A stretch of 64,000 nucleotides of DNA from Auricularia sp. M13 (GCA_037042915.1 CM073193.1:558001-622000); one strand, 5' to 3'. Positions 30,601 through 42,399 are shown, counted from the stretch's first letter. Made by a program: numbers and translations. Notes: generated by a model from the sequence alone, not told the origin.

Positions 30601-32174
30601 AAGCCCAAACCCTCTTGCCTTCGATTCCTGTTTCTTGACTCCTGCTCAACCTCTGTCTACCTGCCCTGTTCTCCCATTCTTACGCACCACCGCCGTGGCA
30701 TGATTCTCTTCCCCTCTTTCCGCGTCGCGTTTGGCTTGTGGTCGGGTTGACTGACGCCCTGCAGCACATCGAGCCGCCGAGCGCGGACAACGGGTGCAAC
30801 CACAGCAGCCCGACGCCCGCAAAGCCGCACGGCGACTTTGTGCCGATCAGCGCGGAGTGGACGCACCAGCTGCGCGCGGCGCGGCGCGACGCGCGCGCGC
30901 GCAGGACGTGGCCGGCGGAGAGGGTGGGCTTTATTGAGCATGATAATCGGTGCGTTTCGTCCTGGGCGACTTGAACCGTGTTGTCCATGCGCGACTTGAA
31001 CCGCGTTGCCCATGCGCGATTTGAACCGCGGTGCCCATGCGCGACTTGGATCGCGGTGCCCATGCGCGATTCGAACCGCGGTGCCCATGCGCGACTCGAC
31101 CGTGTTGCCCATGCGCGACTTAGACCGCGTTGCCCGTGTGCACGGGCTATGCCATGAGCATCGCATGCTGACGCGCGCTGTTTGCTGTAGCCCGATCTCG
31201 AAGGCGAATCGCGCGGGCACGCGGGGCTTTCGGCCGCCCGAGGTGCTGTTCAAGTGTAATGACCAGTCTGGAGGTGCGTTCATCTATGTCGCTACATGTG
31301 CGAAAAATTGTTGACAGGTGTAGCGGTCGACGTGTGGGCCGCGGGGACGATGATGCTGTTCTTCCTGACGGGGCGCTTCCCGGTGTACGTTGCGAGCGAC
31401 GATGTGGAGGCGCTGATGGAGCTCGCTGCGATATTGGGGTTTAAGCGTATGGAGAAGGCTGCTATTTTGCATAGTGCGTTTGCGTCGCTGCTTCGGGTTT
31501 GAGATGATTTGGGGCTGACTGGATACACTTCGCCCGTCGCCGCTTGCCCGTCACTGTTCCTTCGCCCGTCGCCTGTCCTCCACGCTCTTCGCCGCTCGCC
31601 TGTCGCCATACGCATTCCGTCCTCTGCCCGTCGCACACAACCCTTCGCCGGTCGCCCTGCTCCCTCTGCAGACCGTACGTTCATCACGAACGTGCCCGCA
31701 GTGACGGACGAGGGCATCACGTGGCGCGAGTTCGTGCTGAAGCTGTGCCCGGCGCTGCTCGACCAGCGGGAGGACGAGCCGGATGACGAGTACGTCGCGC
31801 GGCACGGCGATATCGAGGACGCCCTCGAGCTCGTCGAGCTGTGCCTCGAGCCCGAGGCGCCGCGCCGCATCACCGCGCGCGACGCGCTGCTGCACCCCTT
31901 CCTCCTCGAGGCCGCGGACGACGGGAACGCGGAGAACGACGACGACTGGTGCGTGCACCCGCCCGGCGTGGGCGCGTGCGCGCGCATGCACCGCAGGGAC
32001 GATGTGACCGGCGACTGGAGCGTGCTGCTGCATGGGGGCGGGGTGAGGCAGCTCGCGGTGGGAGAGGGGCTGTGTGTGGGACGGGGGCCGTGTGCGTTCC
32101 ATGCGGGCCCCGAGTATGAGTGGGAGGCGTATGTGGGCCCGTGGGAGGTTGCGCGCGAGGCGGAGGAGCAGTGA
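27688..32174 (+). CDS. CDC7: Cdc7-family (DDK) protein kinase
   Basis: Catalytic subunit of the Dbf4-dependent kinase that phosphorylates the Mcm2-7 helicase to fire replication origins. After an acidic N-terminus (Asp/Glu runs, 27840-28160) come the G-loop (LLDRLGTGTFSTVYKARD), VAIKRI (catalytic Lys), VSQLITAFREKDQVVAVMPY, FYNTLPIDGVRAYFRCLFRA, IVHRDVKPANFLFDP, LVDFGLA, the Cdc7-type insert between kinase subdomains, RAGTRGFRPPEVLFKC, VDVWAAGTMMLFFLTGRFP and RITARDALLHPFL. Exons: 27688-28599, 30405-30578, 30765-30949, 31191-31273, 31318-31473, 31673-32174; all junctions are in phase. The first intron is 1,805 nt, exceptional here. The intron at 30950-31190 carries a 25-bp minisatellite. The intron at 31474-31672 is rich in CCCGTCGCC words. 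An alternative start is the ATG at 27700. Confidence 0.93.
28600..30404 (+). other. 1.8-kb first intron of Cdc7
   Basis: Bounded by GTGCGTGTTT and a CTAAC branch-like site before CCCAGCAG, it joins NEDFR directly to NFYNTLP, so no kinase sequence is missing. The first 550 nt are pyrimidine-rich. The rest has internal near-repeats: CGCGGCGCCATGCAC at about 29321 and 29844, TTCCGCTGGAGCTGC at about 29750 and 29869, and CTGGGTCG followed by GGTAA(C/T)CTGCT at about 29643 and 29937. Long frames inside have no recognisable domain. Confidence 0.75.
30966..31137 (+). repeat. 25-bp minisatellite in a Cdc7 intron
   Basis: Seven tandem copies (the first slightly short, one of 24 nt) of a unit close to GCGCGACTTGAACCGCGTTG plus CCCAT. 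Variants change TT/GT and GAACC/GATC/GACC. The tract fills most of the 241-nt intron between the DNR and PISKANRAG segments of the kinase. Confidence 0.93.
31520..31665 (+). repeat. CCCGTCGCC-word tract in a Cdc7 intron
   Basis: Imperfect repetition of TTCGCCCGTCGCC-like words through most of the last intron of the kinase gene. It is irregular, unlike the neighbouring 25-bp minisatellite. Confidence 0.55.
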
Positions 32175-34330
32175 TTGTTCAGTGTGCTGATGGGTGGCTT
32201 GGTTTGGTTTGGTTTTAGTGCTGGTAGAGTAGATTACTTACCCTGATTGTGGCTTATTGTATCGTGCTTTTGCCAGACGATGGTAGGCTGCTGTGTAGCG
32301 AATGAAACAAACTGTACATTCGGCCACCGTGACAATGAATGGCTGTTTTCGACGCCGGAGATTTTCGTAGATAGACGAGTGCAAGTGCAGATTTGTCTGA
32401 GGTTAGTACCTCCCACCCCATACACAAGCCCCTCAACCGCCAGCAATTTTGACCTTCTTATGTGATGGGAACATTCCGAGACGCGCTTTCGAAGTCCGAT
32501 GAAACGCGTTCATCAGCGCTTTCTTGCCCTTTGCACTCGTCATCCGCATGATAGAGCCTGCATCTTTACCGAAGCGCATCTTGCCACATTTAACACTGCG
32601 ATCTTAGCGGACGGCGCAGGCAATTGCGTTCAAGACGACCTTGGTACTGTAGCATTGCTTCGTGTCTGGGCCTAATCGTACCAAATCGTCCTCGTCGTTC
32701 TGAGCGAATATGCTGGGCCATCACGCGATTTGTTTTTCTGCCTGCACTGGGCCCGTGATTGTGTGGTGGTCGAAAGTTGTTAGAGATTACCGTCATGATT
32801 TTCTGCAAGAATACAAGAGAATCTATTGAATGTGGCACAATAGAAATCTCGGTGCCACTCTCTCACATATTACAAACGATATTCATTGAACAAGTGAATA
32901 GTTTGAATGGTGGTCCTGAAATTAGTTAACAACCACTCTCAAACGATTATCGTTCATTCTTGCAGAAGACCAGTCTATTAATCTCTTACAAATGTCAACC
33001 AATCCACTATTCCGGGTCCAGTGCTGCTCTGCCAAACTCGACACGTCACTGATTATGAACGTCCCGCTGCTACTCGTCGACATCCGAGTCCTGAGCACAT
33101 CGATACAAGTCTGGTAGCCCTTTTTCAGCGCCAACGTCGTCGTCTTTGCTGTCTGCCCTTTATCACAACCATGGAATGATATCCGTTACCTATGCTGGTG
33201 TCCTGGCTGTTCGTTTCAACCATCGCTGACCGCTGCCACCCCGAGTCACCCGCGCCGCATCTGGCCAGCATGCCTCTATATATTCCATTCATCAGTACAC
33301 TCTGACACGTACTCATAAGGCTGGGATTAGCTTAAGCAAGGGGGTGTCGATCTGGAGGACTCGCAGCGTGAGCACTTACCGTCTGAGTCTTCGAAAGCCT
33401 CTTCCTTGATTCCCTCCCGTGTCCTCCCCCGTCTCCCACACAAATGGCTGATGCAGCGATTAGGGACGACTCGGAAGCCTATATTCAGAAACGGGACCGA
33501 CATCGGCGTGCCTCACGCCTCAGGCTTCAGCCTCCTAGATATGTGCATTGCGCGCTACTGACCCTGTACTGCGCAGCGGGAGCCTCTGTCAAAGTCGGTC
33601 AATGACGGCGATTCTGCCCGACCATTCCCAGTTTGACCCGGATGTGCGCAAGGTTGGAATGTCACGCCGCGTAGGGCGAGGCGCCTTGCGCAACGCTTGA
33701 AAGGTTCAACACCGTAGCGTGGCGCCTGTTCTCACTTACCCCGCCGGGTCCCTTTACAGTAAGTGGCCACGGCGCTCGTGTCATATGATTCAACTGCAGA
33801 GGACTTGTGCTGATCATTGCTCGGCGTCATGATGTCGAAGGATGCCCAGCAATCGCTCCTCTCACCTGGGGCCCGCTCATACATAGTGCGTCGAGTCTGT
33901 TTGGAGGGCTCAGACGCGGGATCTTGTTTATTTAATTGAGACGCATGCGGAAGAGTTGCAATCACCGCGGGATATGCGGAAAACGAGCGGGTGCAAGAAT
34001 GATGTTTCTGGTTGTCGGCGCGCCGACGCCAAGACTGAGCCTGACGTCGGTTCAGAAGACCCAGATGCCCCTCAAGGGTGAGACTCAATGCAATATCTCC
34101 AGATACCGGCGCTCTCAACCACCCAGCAGTTTATTTACAGTGTGAGACCGACGTCCGTCACGAGCGCCCGACGTCTCTGAGATTTGGTGCAAACGGATCG
34201 GCAGGGGGAACCGGCAGGGGCAGTGCAGGACTGCAGCCGGTGCTATTCCGCGAGAGGAGCCTTGACAGTGCGCAGTCGGGTTCGGCGCGCTCAAAAGGCG
34301 GAGCTCGATTCACCTTGGCCTCATCCCACC
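32175..34330. other. Gene-poor 2.1 kb
   Basis: Between Cdc7 and the stomatin gene there is no convincing gene. Base composition becomes more balanced (32,200-33,300) than in the genes. Frames of 60-130 residues occur on both strands without signatures. The last 200 bp should hold the stomatin promoter. Confidence 0.45.
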
Positions 34331-35592
34331 ATGGCGACCTCCGCTGACCAGAAGCTGCGCGCATCCTCCTCGAACGGCTCGGACCGCCACGTCGTCGACC
34401 ATGATGCTCCGCACGTGACGGAGGATATTGGGCACCATGCAACCCTTGGACGCACCGGCATGAACAAGGACAGAATTATCTCTGTTCAGCCGCTCAGGAA
34501 GTCGGAGATGCAGCCGTCCTATGCGCAGGATATGGGTCTTGGGGACGTCACGCACGGTCTCTATGGGTCCTGCCTCAACGCCTTGGGTGTCATGATCGGT
34601 TGTCTCGGCGCCGTACCATGCCTGCCGTGCCCGAACCCCTACCGCAACGTCAACCAGGGCGCAGTGGGCTTGGTCTCCCGGTTCGGCAAGTTCTACAAGG
34701 TGAGGACACGTTCGTTATTAATGCTGGTTGGTACGGTGCCGTTGACGCGTTTTGTACTTGGCAGGCCGTCGACCCCGGCTTGACGAAGGTCAATGTTTGC
34801 ACGGAGAGCCTCCGCGTCGTGGACGTCAAAATTCAGATAGTATCCATTGGTCGTCAAACGGTCATCACGCGCGACAACGTGAACGTCGAAATGTGCGGCT
34901 CTGCGACAGCAGTTACATACTAGTCATATCTCATTCTCTTTGCAGCGACTCGGTGCTCTACTACCAAATTACCAACCCGTGCGTTGCGCATGCTGTCGGC
35001 GCTCCCGGTAACTGACAAGCCGTACAGATACCGGGCGGCTTTCGGGATCAGCGACCTGCGCACAGCGCTTGTTGAGCGCGCTCAGACAACTCTGCGCCAC
35101 GTCGTCGGCGCGCGCGCAGTGCAGTCCGTCGTGACCGAGCGCGAGGCCATCGCGTTCGAAATTGCTGAAATCGTCGGCGACGTCGCGGACAAGTGGGGCG
35201 TGGCCATCGAGGGCATCCTCATCAAAGACATCATCTTCTCGCCCGACGTCGCCGCCTCGCTCTCGTCCGCCGCGCAGAGCAAGCGGCTCGGCGAGTCCAA
35301 GGTCATCGCGGCCCGCGCGGAGGTCGACGCCGCGCGTCTCATGCGCCAGGCAGCGGACATCCTCGCGTCCCCCGCAGCCATGCAGATCCGGCAGCTCGAG
35401 GCGCTGCAGAGCATGGCCAAGACTGCCAACAGCAAGGTCGTCTTCGTCCCTATGCAGCTCCAAAGCGACGTCGTCGGTACCCTTGCGCGCGGCGAGAGCT
35501 CCGGCGCGAGCGGCAGCGGCACCGTGGCTGCTCAGGACGGCATCTCGGGCACCACACGCGCCGGCGTGCTTTCTAGCATAGCCGACCTGTGA
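34331..35592 (+). CDS. Stomatin-like SPFH/Band 7 protein
   Basis: A membrane-scaffold protein of the stomatin group. About 85 polar residues precede a hydrophobic hairpin (LNALGVMIGCLGAVPCLPC) with cysteines suited to palmitoylation, then CPNPYRNVNQGAVGLVSRFG begins the SPFH domain. Signature parts: VDPGLTKVNVCTESLRVVDV, QTVITRDNVNVEIDSVLYYQ, ITNPYRAAFGISD, LVERAQTTLRHVVG, WGVAIEGILIKDI. A helical region (SKRLGESKVIAARAEVDAAR) and SKVVFVPM follow. Exons: 34331-34699, 34765-34892, 34946-34978 (33 nt) and 35028-35592; every junction restores the family sequence. Stomatins oligomerise on the cytosolic face of membranes and regulate channels. About 340 residues is a normal length. It converges with the 14-3-3 gene. 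Confidence 0.92.
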
Positions 35593-36119
35593 GCGGCCAT
35601 CCTTATGTACCCCCCTTTCAAGTTACCTCTGCGGGCCCCTTTGCTCGTTGTACTCCCGGCTGACTTTCCTCTCATCTGTACGTTTGGAAAAGTTCTAATG
35701 ACCTGTACTATTACTGCCGCTGGTGTATGCCACTGCTCGTCGCTCAGTCGCGAGCATTTGTCACTTTGAACGAGTGGTGGCAGAATTTGTTCGAACTCAT
35801 GGCAAGTCACTAGATGACGTGCGACGAAACGGTCAAGGAGCGGTGACATACGGGTGGATGATGTACATTTGGTTTGGTCATTAGAGCAAGTAGGCAAGCA
35901 TTAGATGAAGGACGGTATGCAAGGCGACGACTGAGTACGGGGATAGCAGTAAAGAAAGTTGCGACAGCAGTGTACGAGTGACGAGGATACATGAGGGAAG
36001 CGTTTCAGGAACGGATGAGACGAGTGATGAAGAGGGCAAGGATGTCAAGAAGGAATGTTGATGCTGAACAGCGATGTTGATTAGATGATTTGACTTTAGA
36101 CAATGACAGGACAATGAGA
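35593..36119. other. Convergent intergenic region
   Basis: 3' flanks of stomatin (+) and 14-3-3 (-). Nothing else is recognised. Confidence 0.6.
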
Positions 36120-37056
36120 TCACTGGGCTTCTGCAGCCACATCAGCACGGGAAGGTACAAGTTGCAGGGACTAACCAGCTATCTCTGAGGCCCAGAGCTG
36201 GAGGTTGTCGCGGAGCAGCTGCATGATGAGAGTGGAATCGCGGTAGCCGTCCTCGGAAAGCGAGTCGAGTTCGGCGAGTGCGTCATCGAACGCAGTTTTG
36301 GCTACCTCGCAGGCGTGCGTGGGATTTTTGCGCACATCGTAGTGAAAGACGGAGTGGTTGAGCGCGACGCCCAGCCGCATCGGATGCGTCGGTGGTAGGT
36401 TCGCGTCAGCCTCGCGGGCAGCGGCTGCGTATGCCTCCTCTGCTTTCTTCGCGCATTCAGCGAGATCATCTCCGGTAAGATATTCTGCGAGGTAGCGGTA
36501 ATAGTCTCCCGCCCTGTTGCGATGTCAGATGCGGCTTCAAGCCTAGGGAGCGCGCAGCGCACATCTTGTTGTAAAAGATCTTGGATTCGAGCGAGAGGGC
36601 GGTGGGGACAAGCTGCTCGCGAAGCAGGCGCAGAACCTCGTCGCACAGCTCGGAGAGCTCCTTCTCGAGCTTCTGGCGCGCGGACGCCACGAGCGCAGCC
36701 TGGCGCTGGCGCCCGCGCTCTCGCTCGCGCACCTCAACGGACTGCAGCACGCGCCACGCCGATCGTCGCGTCCCGATCGTATTCTTGTACGCCACCGAAA
36801 GCAGGTTGCGCTCCTCCAGGTTCGGGTCGGGCGTGCTCGTCACCGCGACCTTGATGAAGGCCACCATGTCTGCGCAGCGCGCGTGAGAAAAACGCGGTGC
36901 AGTCGTAAATTATGTCGGCGCACCATCCCACCGTTCAGCCTGCTCAGCCAGTTTGGTGAAGTACACAGCCTCGACGCGGGAGAGGTCGCCAATCTGCAAT
37001 GACTCAGTCAGGCTTTGTCGCGGGGGGACGCTTGCACCACGCACGGGGCTCGTCAT
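36120..37056 (-). CDS. Divergent 14-3-3 protein
   Basis: A phosphoserine/phosphothreonine-binding adaptor. Five exons give MTSP (37045-37056, 12 nt), [20 protein letters not shown] ending in RWD (36924-36993), [10 protein letters not shown] to ESKIFYNKM (up to 36869), [16 protein letters not shown] onward to [14 protein letters not shown], and a last AEAQ after a GTTAGT...CTGCAG intron. Without that intron the protein would stop at 36171 as SEIAG. Ligand-binding residues are kept: Lys in LLSVAYKN, Arg in RRSAWR, and Arg-Tyr in DYYRYLAE. Differences from usual fungal 14-3-3s include a very basic [19 protein letters not shown] segment and a nearly absent acidic tail. This is likely a second, diverged paralogue rather than the main housekeeping copy. 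Confidence 0.88.
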
Positions 37057-38093
37057 GGCCGATTTTCTCTACGCAGTGCGCTTCAACGAGTCTGAGCAGC
37101 GAAGGCAGCAATGTCAGATTGTTCAGCGGGAGAGTAATGCTGCTCCCAACTTACATGGTCAAGGTGGGTGAGGCGAAAGAGCTGGAACATCGCGGCCGGG
37201 ATCGCGGGATTAAATGTGAACGCGATGGCCCTCGGACGTGTGACGCGTCGCGAGACCGCGTGTGTACGGGCATCCCCACGCCTTCCACCTCCAGTCTGCA
37301 CTGCCCTGCCTTACCAACATGCAGTCCTGGTGAGGCACGGTCGAAGACAGCCTGAACACCCTGCTGCTTCAATTCAATTGCGGTTGCCCCGAACCTGACG
37401 GCCGACACGTCGGCTGGACCGCGTGAGAAGTTTACTCCGGTTACCGCGTGCCACGCTGTCAGTGCAAATGCGAAAGAAAAAACTCATACTTGAACCAGTT
37501 CGTGATGGAGATGCGGCTGAGACGCCGTTCACCATGCGCTCAGCGCTCAGGCCTGGTCCTTGCCCGTAATACGGCCGTGACAAGAGCGCCAGATTGCGAT
37601 TGCGCGAATGAATTGATCGGCAAACAAGTGTTGGATTCCATCTTCCCACGCCGTCTGAACCCCAGTTTAACTTCGAGGCGATGTCAGAAGGATGACAGAA
37701 CAGCTTTGCACCAGTCGCCCCTGAGGAGGAATAGTATGTGTAACTCCTTACTGTAAAGTCTTGCTGTGTAGTATTGTATGCGAAATTTTGTAGCTCCTAA
37801 AATGGCTAGCGAACTGTCTCTACGCGCTGTTAAAAACTTGCCTCGTCTCTGCTTATGCCACGTCCGCCTCGTTTTCAATCGATTGGACAGGATTACGGAT
37901 TCGGCAGCGTGCTTGACGAGTGTCCCTCCTGCCATTATCGGGCCGAGTCCATTGTTTCTTTACGAAAGTCACTTTGTACGGAGAATGGGTCATGAATGGG
38001 GAAAGGAAGGCCAAACAGCCGAAAGCTTGGCGGTCTTCCGCACTCAATTTGTCCCAAGATCATCAGATCCAGAGAGAACACACAAGGAAAACA
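37057..38093. other. Intergenic
   Basis: Upstream of the 14-3-3 gene and downstream of the 464-residue gene. AT content rises at 37730-37810. No gene is supported. Confidence 0.5.
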
Positions 38094-39488
38094 TCACAGT
38101 TCTTCATCCTGCCCGGACCACGAGGCTTTCACCCACCCAGCATCAGCGTCAGTCACAGAATCGGTTTCTATTATGTCCCATTCGCCTCCCGCAGCGTCAC
38201 TTGATCCCTCCGCTTTATGATCAATCGTCCCAGACGTAGAGGCGATCTGATGCAAAGTAACATGCATCTCCAGCACCAACGATTCAGCGGATCCGCCGTC
38301 AGTCAAGCTTGTTGGACCTTGTCCCTCAATAAATCCTCCGGAAAAGCAGGGGCTCAAAACGATAGAATGTTGACCCCTGCCGCTGACTGGCTGCAGCGCC
38401 GCCCGTGGCAAGAGAAGTTGATGAACCTCTCCTAAGAGGACAATGACGCGGGCGTCGACATGCGTCGCGTCTCCCTGTACGAGCTTAAGCACCAGAGAGT
38501 TGCTTCCCACCCGCAGCTCCCACAAGCGGTTGCAGGCAATGAATGAGGTCAAGCCGGCAGCTTCGACAGGCACCATACCAGCCCCTTTGATGACATTACC
38601 CTGCGGTGGATCGCGTAGGAGAGGAGCCAAGCCATCGACCTGGAGGCGCATAGTGAAGTCCTCCGATCCCAGTCCTTCTGCGACCTCGTTGTCATAGAGT
38701 GGGACAGTTCCACGAGGCAAAGAGTCCTCCGGGATATAATGCCTCAAGCTCTGGTAGACCTCGTCGTCTCCACGCAGCATGGCAGCGCGGCGGATATACA
38801 TAGCGACATTGCGCTGGTTGGTGTGCTCTAGCAGGTAGATTACGAGAGGCGGGGCTATCTCTTCGCCAGCTTTTGCCCACTTGGCGCGCGTAATCTCGAC
38901 CACCAGTGGTGGTGCCCCATGAGCGTCAATGTCCAGGTCGAGTAATTCCGAGAAAGAGACGCCTGCAGCCGCACACTGTCCGCGACAGGCATCCAGCAAA
39001 TCGACAGCGTCGGAGGGGTCAGATTCGGATAGCATAATCTCGGCGATCATGTCGCGCACGCGGGTGCGCACTGGGCGGTCAGGACGAGAGAGTGCGCTGT
39101 GCTGGCGATAAAATTGCTCGGAGGGTGAATCAAAGAGATGGAATGACTCTTGGGCGTAATAACTGGTTACGGGAGGGCGGTGGACGCGCGCCGTGACTTT
39201 CGGGTCCGGTGTCCAGCGCTGGCACTGGCAGTATTTCATATGAATAGGATCTCCATATACCGATTCGAACGAATCACCTTTCCTGGGCTTCCAACCTTCG
39301 TCCTCAATTCGTCGGGACTGTCTGGAGGAAAGCTCGACGTTGGAGGATTCTCCTCGCTCTCCAGCGTAGGCAGAACATCTACGAGGGCAGTTCCTTTCAA
39401 TGACTGGGTGGACATGAGAGGCTGGTATGGGCTGTGTGTAACCTTGAGCGTCGGAGTTTTGTTTGACAGTTGGCGGGAACAAAAACAT
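38094..39488 (-). CDS. Unknown protein, up to 464 residues
   Basis: A long uninterrupted minus-strand frame with balanced amino-acid use, so likely a real gene, but I recognise no domain. Text seen: MKYCQCQRWTPDPKVTARVH at an internal ATG (39239) that may be the true start, SRPDRPVRTRVRDMIAEIML, VIYLLEHTNQRNVAMYIRRA, LRHYIPEDSLPRGTVPLYD, and a C-terminal half of beta-type repeats (LVLKLVQGDATHVDARVIVL and so on). The end is acidic (GEWDIIETDSVTDADAGWV). No signal peptide or membrane segment is evident. The first 83 residues, before MKYC, look less coding-like. The gene sits 400 bp downstream of the first RGS-domain gene on the same strand. Confidence 0.62.
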   Translation of the reverse strand: MFLFPPTVKQNSDAQGYTQPIPASHVHPVIERNCPRRCSAYAGERGESSNVELSSRQSRRIEDEGWKPRKGDSFESVYGDPIHMKYCQCQRWTPDPKVTARVHRPPVTSYYAQESFHLFDSPSEQFYRQHSALSRPDRPVRTRVRDMIAEIMLSESDPSDAVDLLDACRGQCAAAGVSFSELLDLDIDAHGAPPLVVEITRAKWAKAGEEIAPPLVIYLLEHTNQRNVAMYIRRAAMLRGDDEVYQSLRHYIPEDSLPRGTVPLYDNEVAEGLGSEDFTMRLQVDGLAPLLRDPPQGNVIKGAGMVPVEAAGLTSFIACNRLWELRVGSNSLVLKLVQGDATHVDARVIVLLGEVHQLLLPRAALQPVSGRGQHSIVLSPCFSGGFIEGQGPTSLTDGGSAESLVLEMHVTLHQIASTSGTIDHKAEGSSDAAGGEWDIIETDSVTDADAGWVKASWSGQDEEL

Positions 39489-39884
39489 AGGCGCCCTGTT
39501 GGCGCCCTGGAACCTCCGTAGATTTCTTCCTCTAGGTTATTACGCGGGGAGGTGCTGAGGTCGCGATGATGGCCATAGCCCGTTACCAACTCCGAAGATA
39601 TTGATTGCGAATCTCGTGGTAAGTGACCATTGCAGTAAACTACAACTCCCAGGCGGTTAAAAAGTGGACGCGAGGGTAGGGCAAGTGATGGTGAAAAGTA
39701 CAATGGTGGTTCTGTTGTGAACATGGCAGTGAATGACAGATCTAGGAGAACAGGTAAGGGTACGATCCGAGTGACACCTTGCCAGCCTGCGTCTACAGGC
39801 AAATCGGCAGACGGACGCGCCTAGCGTCTTGAACTGGGTACGGAGTATAACACGATGCAAAATAACTGAAACGCGGTTGAGTAG
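39489..39884. other. Intergenic
   Basis: About 400 bp between two minus-strand genes. Nothing is recognised apart from presumed promoter sequence of the 464-residue gene. Confidence 0.5.
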
Positions 39885-41552
39885 TCAGCAATGACGATGG
39901 CACGGAGGTCTGAGACGTACCATTGTGCAAGTGAAGCTGACCAAGACACTTGTCCGCACGGTGTGGACGTGCATACGGTGAATGCGTGCGTCGAGGATGA
40001 CGGTATTAGGGCCGAATATAGGTGGGCGTCGGAACCCATTGCGCAATCGCCCGCCGCTGAAGTGTGCGTCCGGGATCGTCTCATGGGAGACCGCCGCGAC
40101 TTCCGGGCTAGCATCGAGGTCGAGTGTCCCATGTATCGTTTGCTGGCTCTCGAGCGCTGGCGCGCGTGCGAACGTAGATCCGAGAGTAGAACTCGACGAC
40201 GTAGAGGCGTGAGTAGGTATATGCGGGCGGGTAACTGTGACAGCAGGCGGGGGAACAGTGATTATGGCTGGAGGCGACGCGATCCTTGGGAGTCGAGGTG
40301 CGCCCCCCGGGGGATAGAGTGCCGCAGTAGACGCGAGACAGTTTCGAGTTTTGCCGTCGGCCTCCTCGAGCTCCCAAGCATGCAATTGTCTGGGCTCTTT
40401 GTACACCATGTGCGGACATATACCGGTGATCGAAGCGTTCAGACTGATGCAGGCGAACATCCAGAATGGAACGGCGAATGTACGATAAGCACGAGTCGAT
40501 GGGTGGTGAGCGGGGATGACAAGGATAGTGGTGAGGGCTATAGCAAGTGAGATGAGGAGGGAAAAGACGCTGATAAAGTACCTGAGAATATCATCAGTAA
40601 AATGTATGAATTCCACCGAAAATGCCCGCACCAGAACAGCTGCTTCTTCATGCTCATGTTTGTACTTGCCAAAACAATGAACTTTGGAAGCGAGACGCGT
40701 TCTATCCGGTTATAGATGAACTCGTACACATCGGCAAACTATTCGCATGTGCGTCAGTTGTGTGAGGGATTAGAGAAGGAAAGGGACAGACCACATCGGG
40801 GTGAGTACTCTGCCCAAGGCGAATGGCAGTAGCCTGACGCATGACCTTATCGATCTTCAAGGCCTTGGGCGACTCGGGGCGAAAGAATGTGTGCATGATA
40901 TGCACGCATTCCTCGCGGAACGGCTGCTGACACAAGCACGTCCCATTGATGCAAGCAGCGTCGCTACCCACTGCCGTGCTCTCAGACGCATCGGACATCG
41001 CGCGCATTCTTGAGTACTGGCATGATAGGTGGCGCGGTGCAGCGACCTTCTCCGCCGACGTATGGAAAGACTTTTCGCTATAGGTGGGCGACAGCACGGT
41101 CGAGTCGGCAGATTTCCTTCGCAGCCGGGCGAGGAGACCGCGCAACCGGCACTTGTTCTCAAACACATCGGCCGGCGGCCCTGGCGACCTGCGTTGAACA
41201 TCGTCCTCCAAAGCAAAGAAACGCGCGGCGTAGTCCTGGAACCAGACGATGAACTGGAGTTCCTGCAGCGAGTTTTCCTACACGTGCGGAATAAATCTAA
41301 GCGAAAAATTGGCAACGGTTTGGAGACTCAGGAACGCACCGAGAACGTCATGTATGCCTCGAAATTCGACAAGCTAGAGGTGCTCATAAGTTCAGCCCAA
41401 TTTACAGAGCAGATATTCAGGGCCCAGGCGTACCTGATAGGACGGAATGTGTCGTTCGCCAAGACGTTGGCGAGCGTGATGTTCTTGAGCTGCCTCAGTC
41501 GTATGCGGCGCATGAGCCCAGCGACGCGTGGCGTGTGGCTCTCCTTCTCCAT
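39885..41552 (-). CDS. RGS-domain membrane protein, copy A
   Basis: A fungal protein with an RGS (G-alpha GTPase-activating) fold followed by membrane helices, similar in plan to yeast Rax1. It starts MEKESHTPRVAGLMRRIRLR and has RGS pieces LSNFEAYMTF, ENSLQELQFIVWFQDYAARF, QQPFREECVHIMHTFFRPES, STHPDV and YEFIYNRIERVSLPKFIVLA. Membrane segments follow: YFISVFSLLISLAIALTTIL and TFAVPFWMFACISLNASITG. The cytosolic tail holds LRNGFRRPPIFGPNTVI, shared with the copy at 51166-53084. Introns follow RPI, YMTF, THPDV and QLFW; all junctions are in phase. The RGS core contains a long Ser-rich insert. Likely role: damping G-protein signalling at the plasma membrane; the partner is unknown. Confidence 0.8.
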
Positions 41553-42399
41553 GTTGGGGGGCGATGGGGATAGAAAGACACAAAGCAAGCTCCCAGGATG
41601 CCGGACTCGCGATTTTTACATGCAATTGGTCACGGTGACACATTTGCTCATCAACACCGGGCGCGGTGCAGATCCCTTGATTTCAGGTGACCACGGCCTC
41701 GGGAATCCCCCGTCGCACACGGCGAGTTGAGAACGCAGACGGAGAGTTTGAGAAGCACCGGTTGAAATTGTGACTAGCACCGGTTGTAAGCACCCTCTTC
41801 GGCGCTCGGATAATAGGCTTCAGTCCTCGAAGCTTGCATGCACGGGCGCTTGCACCTTCGAGATGATGACGACAATCTAGAGATAAGTAAAAGATATCTT
41901 TAGTACTGCGGACAGGTCTAGAATCATTGTGGGGAAGCTGATGATAGTTACGTGCTCACAAAGGAGTCTGACTTTGTAAGTGGATGCAGAGATCATCCAC
42001 GGTGTTCACGGAGTTACTGTAAATGCTCTTCCCGGGCTGTACTTCGCAATTGCATACGCTGACGCAGACGACCCCAAGGGGCCAGCACGAAATGGCATCA
42101 GTCTTCTGTGGATCCTCCTCGGCCGAGATATATCGGACACGACATCGCGCACGAGTGCTGAGCATGCTGAGCAAGGGCGAAGCTCCAAGATCGGGTGTGT
42201 CATAGAAAGGGTAATTACGCACGAGCACCGCATACTCATGCAGAAACCCGACCACGGCCGCGGAGGTGGGTAATACAGCTGATCCTGAGCTGGAGACGTC
42301 CGGAGAAACCATTTGGGGTCCGATAAATTTGACATCCTCGGCCTGTGTGAGCACCCGAAGATTATAAAGATTGCATGCAAAATATCATGACGTCGAGTG
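41553..42399. other. Intergenic
   Basis: Upstream of RGS copy A and downstream of the Myb-type gene. A 132-residue minus frame (41956-42354) has no signature and is not called. Confidence 0.5.

Noticed and set aside
30966-31137. CRISPR-like repeat array
   Set aside because: Units are contiguous without unique spacers, inside a eukaryotic intron; it is a minisatellite.
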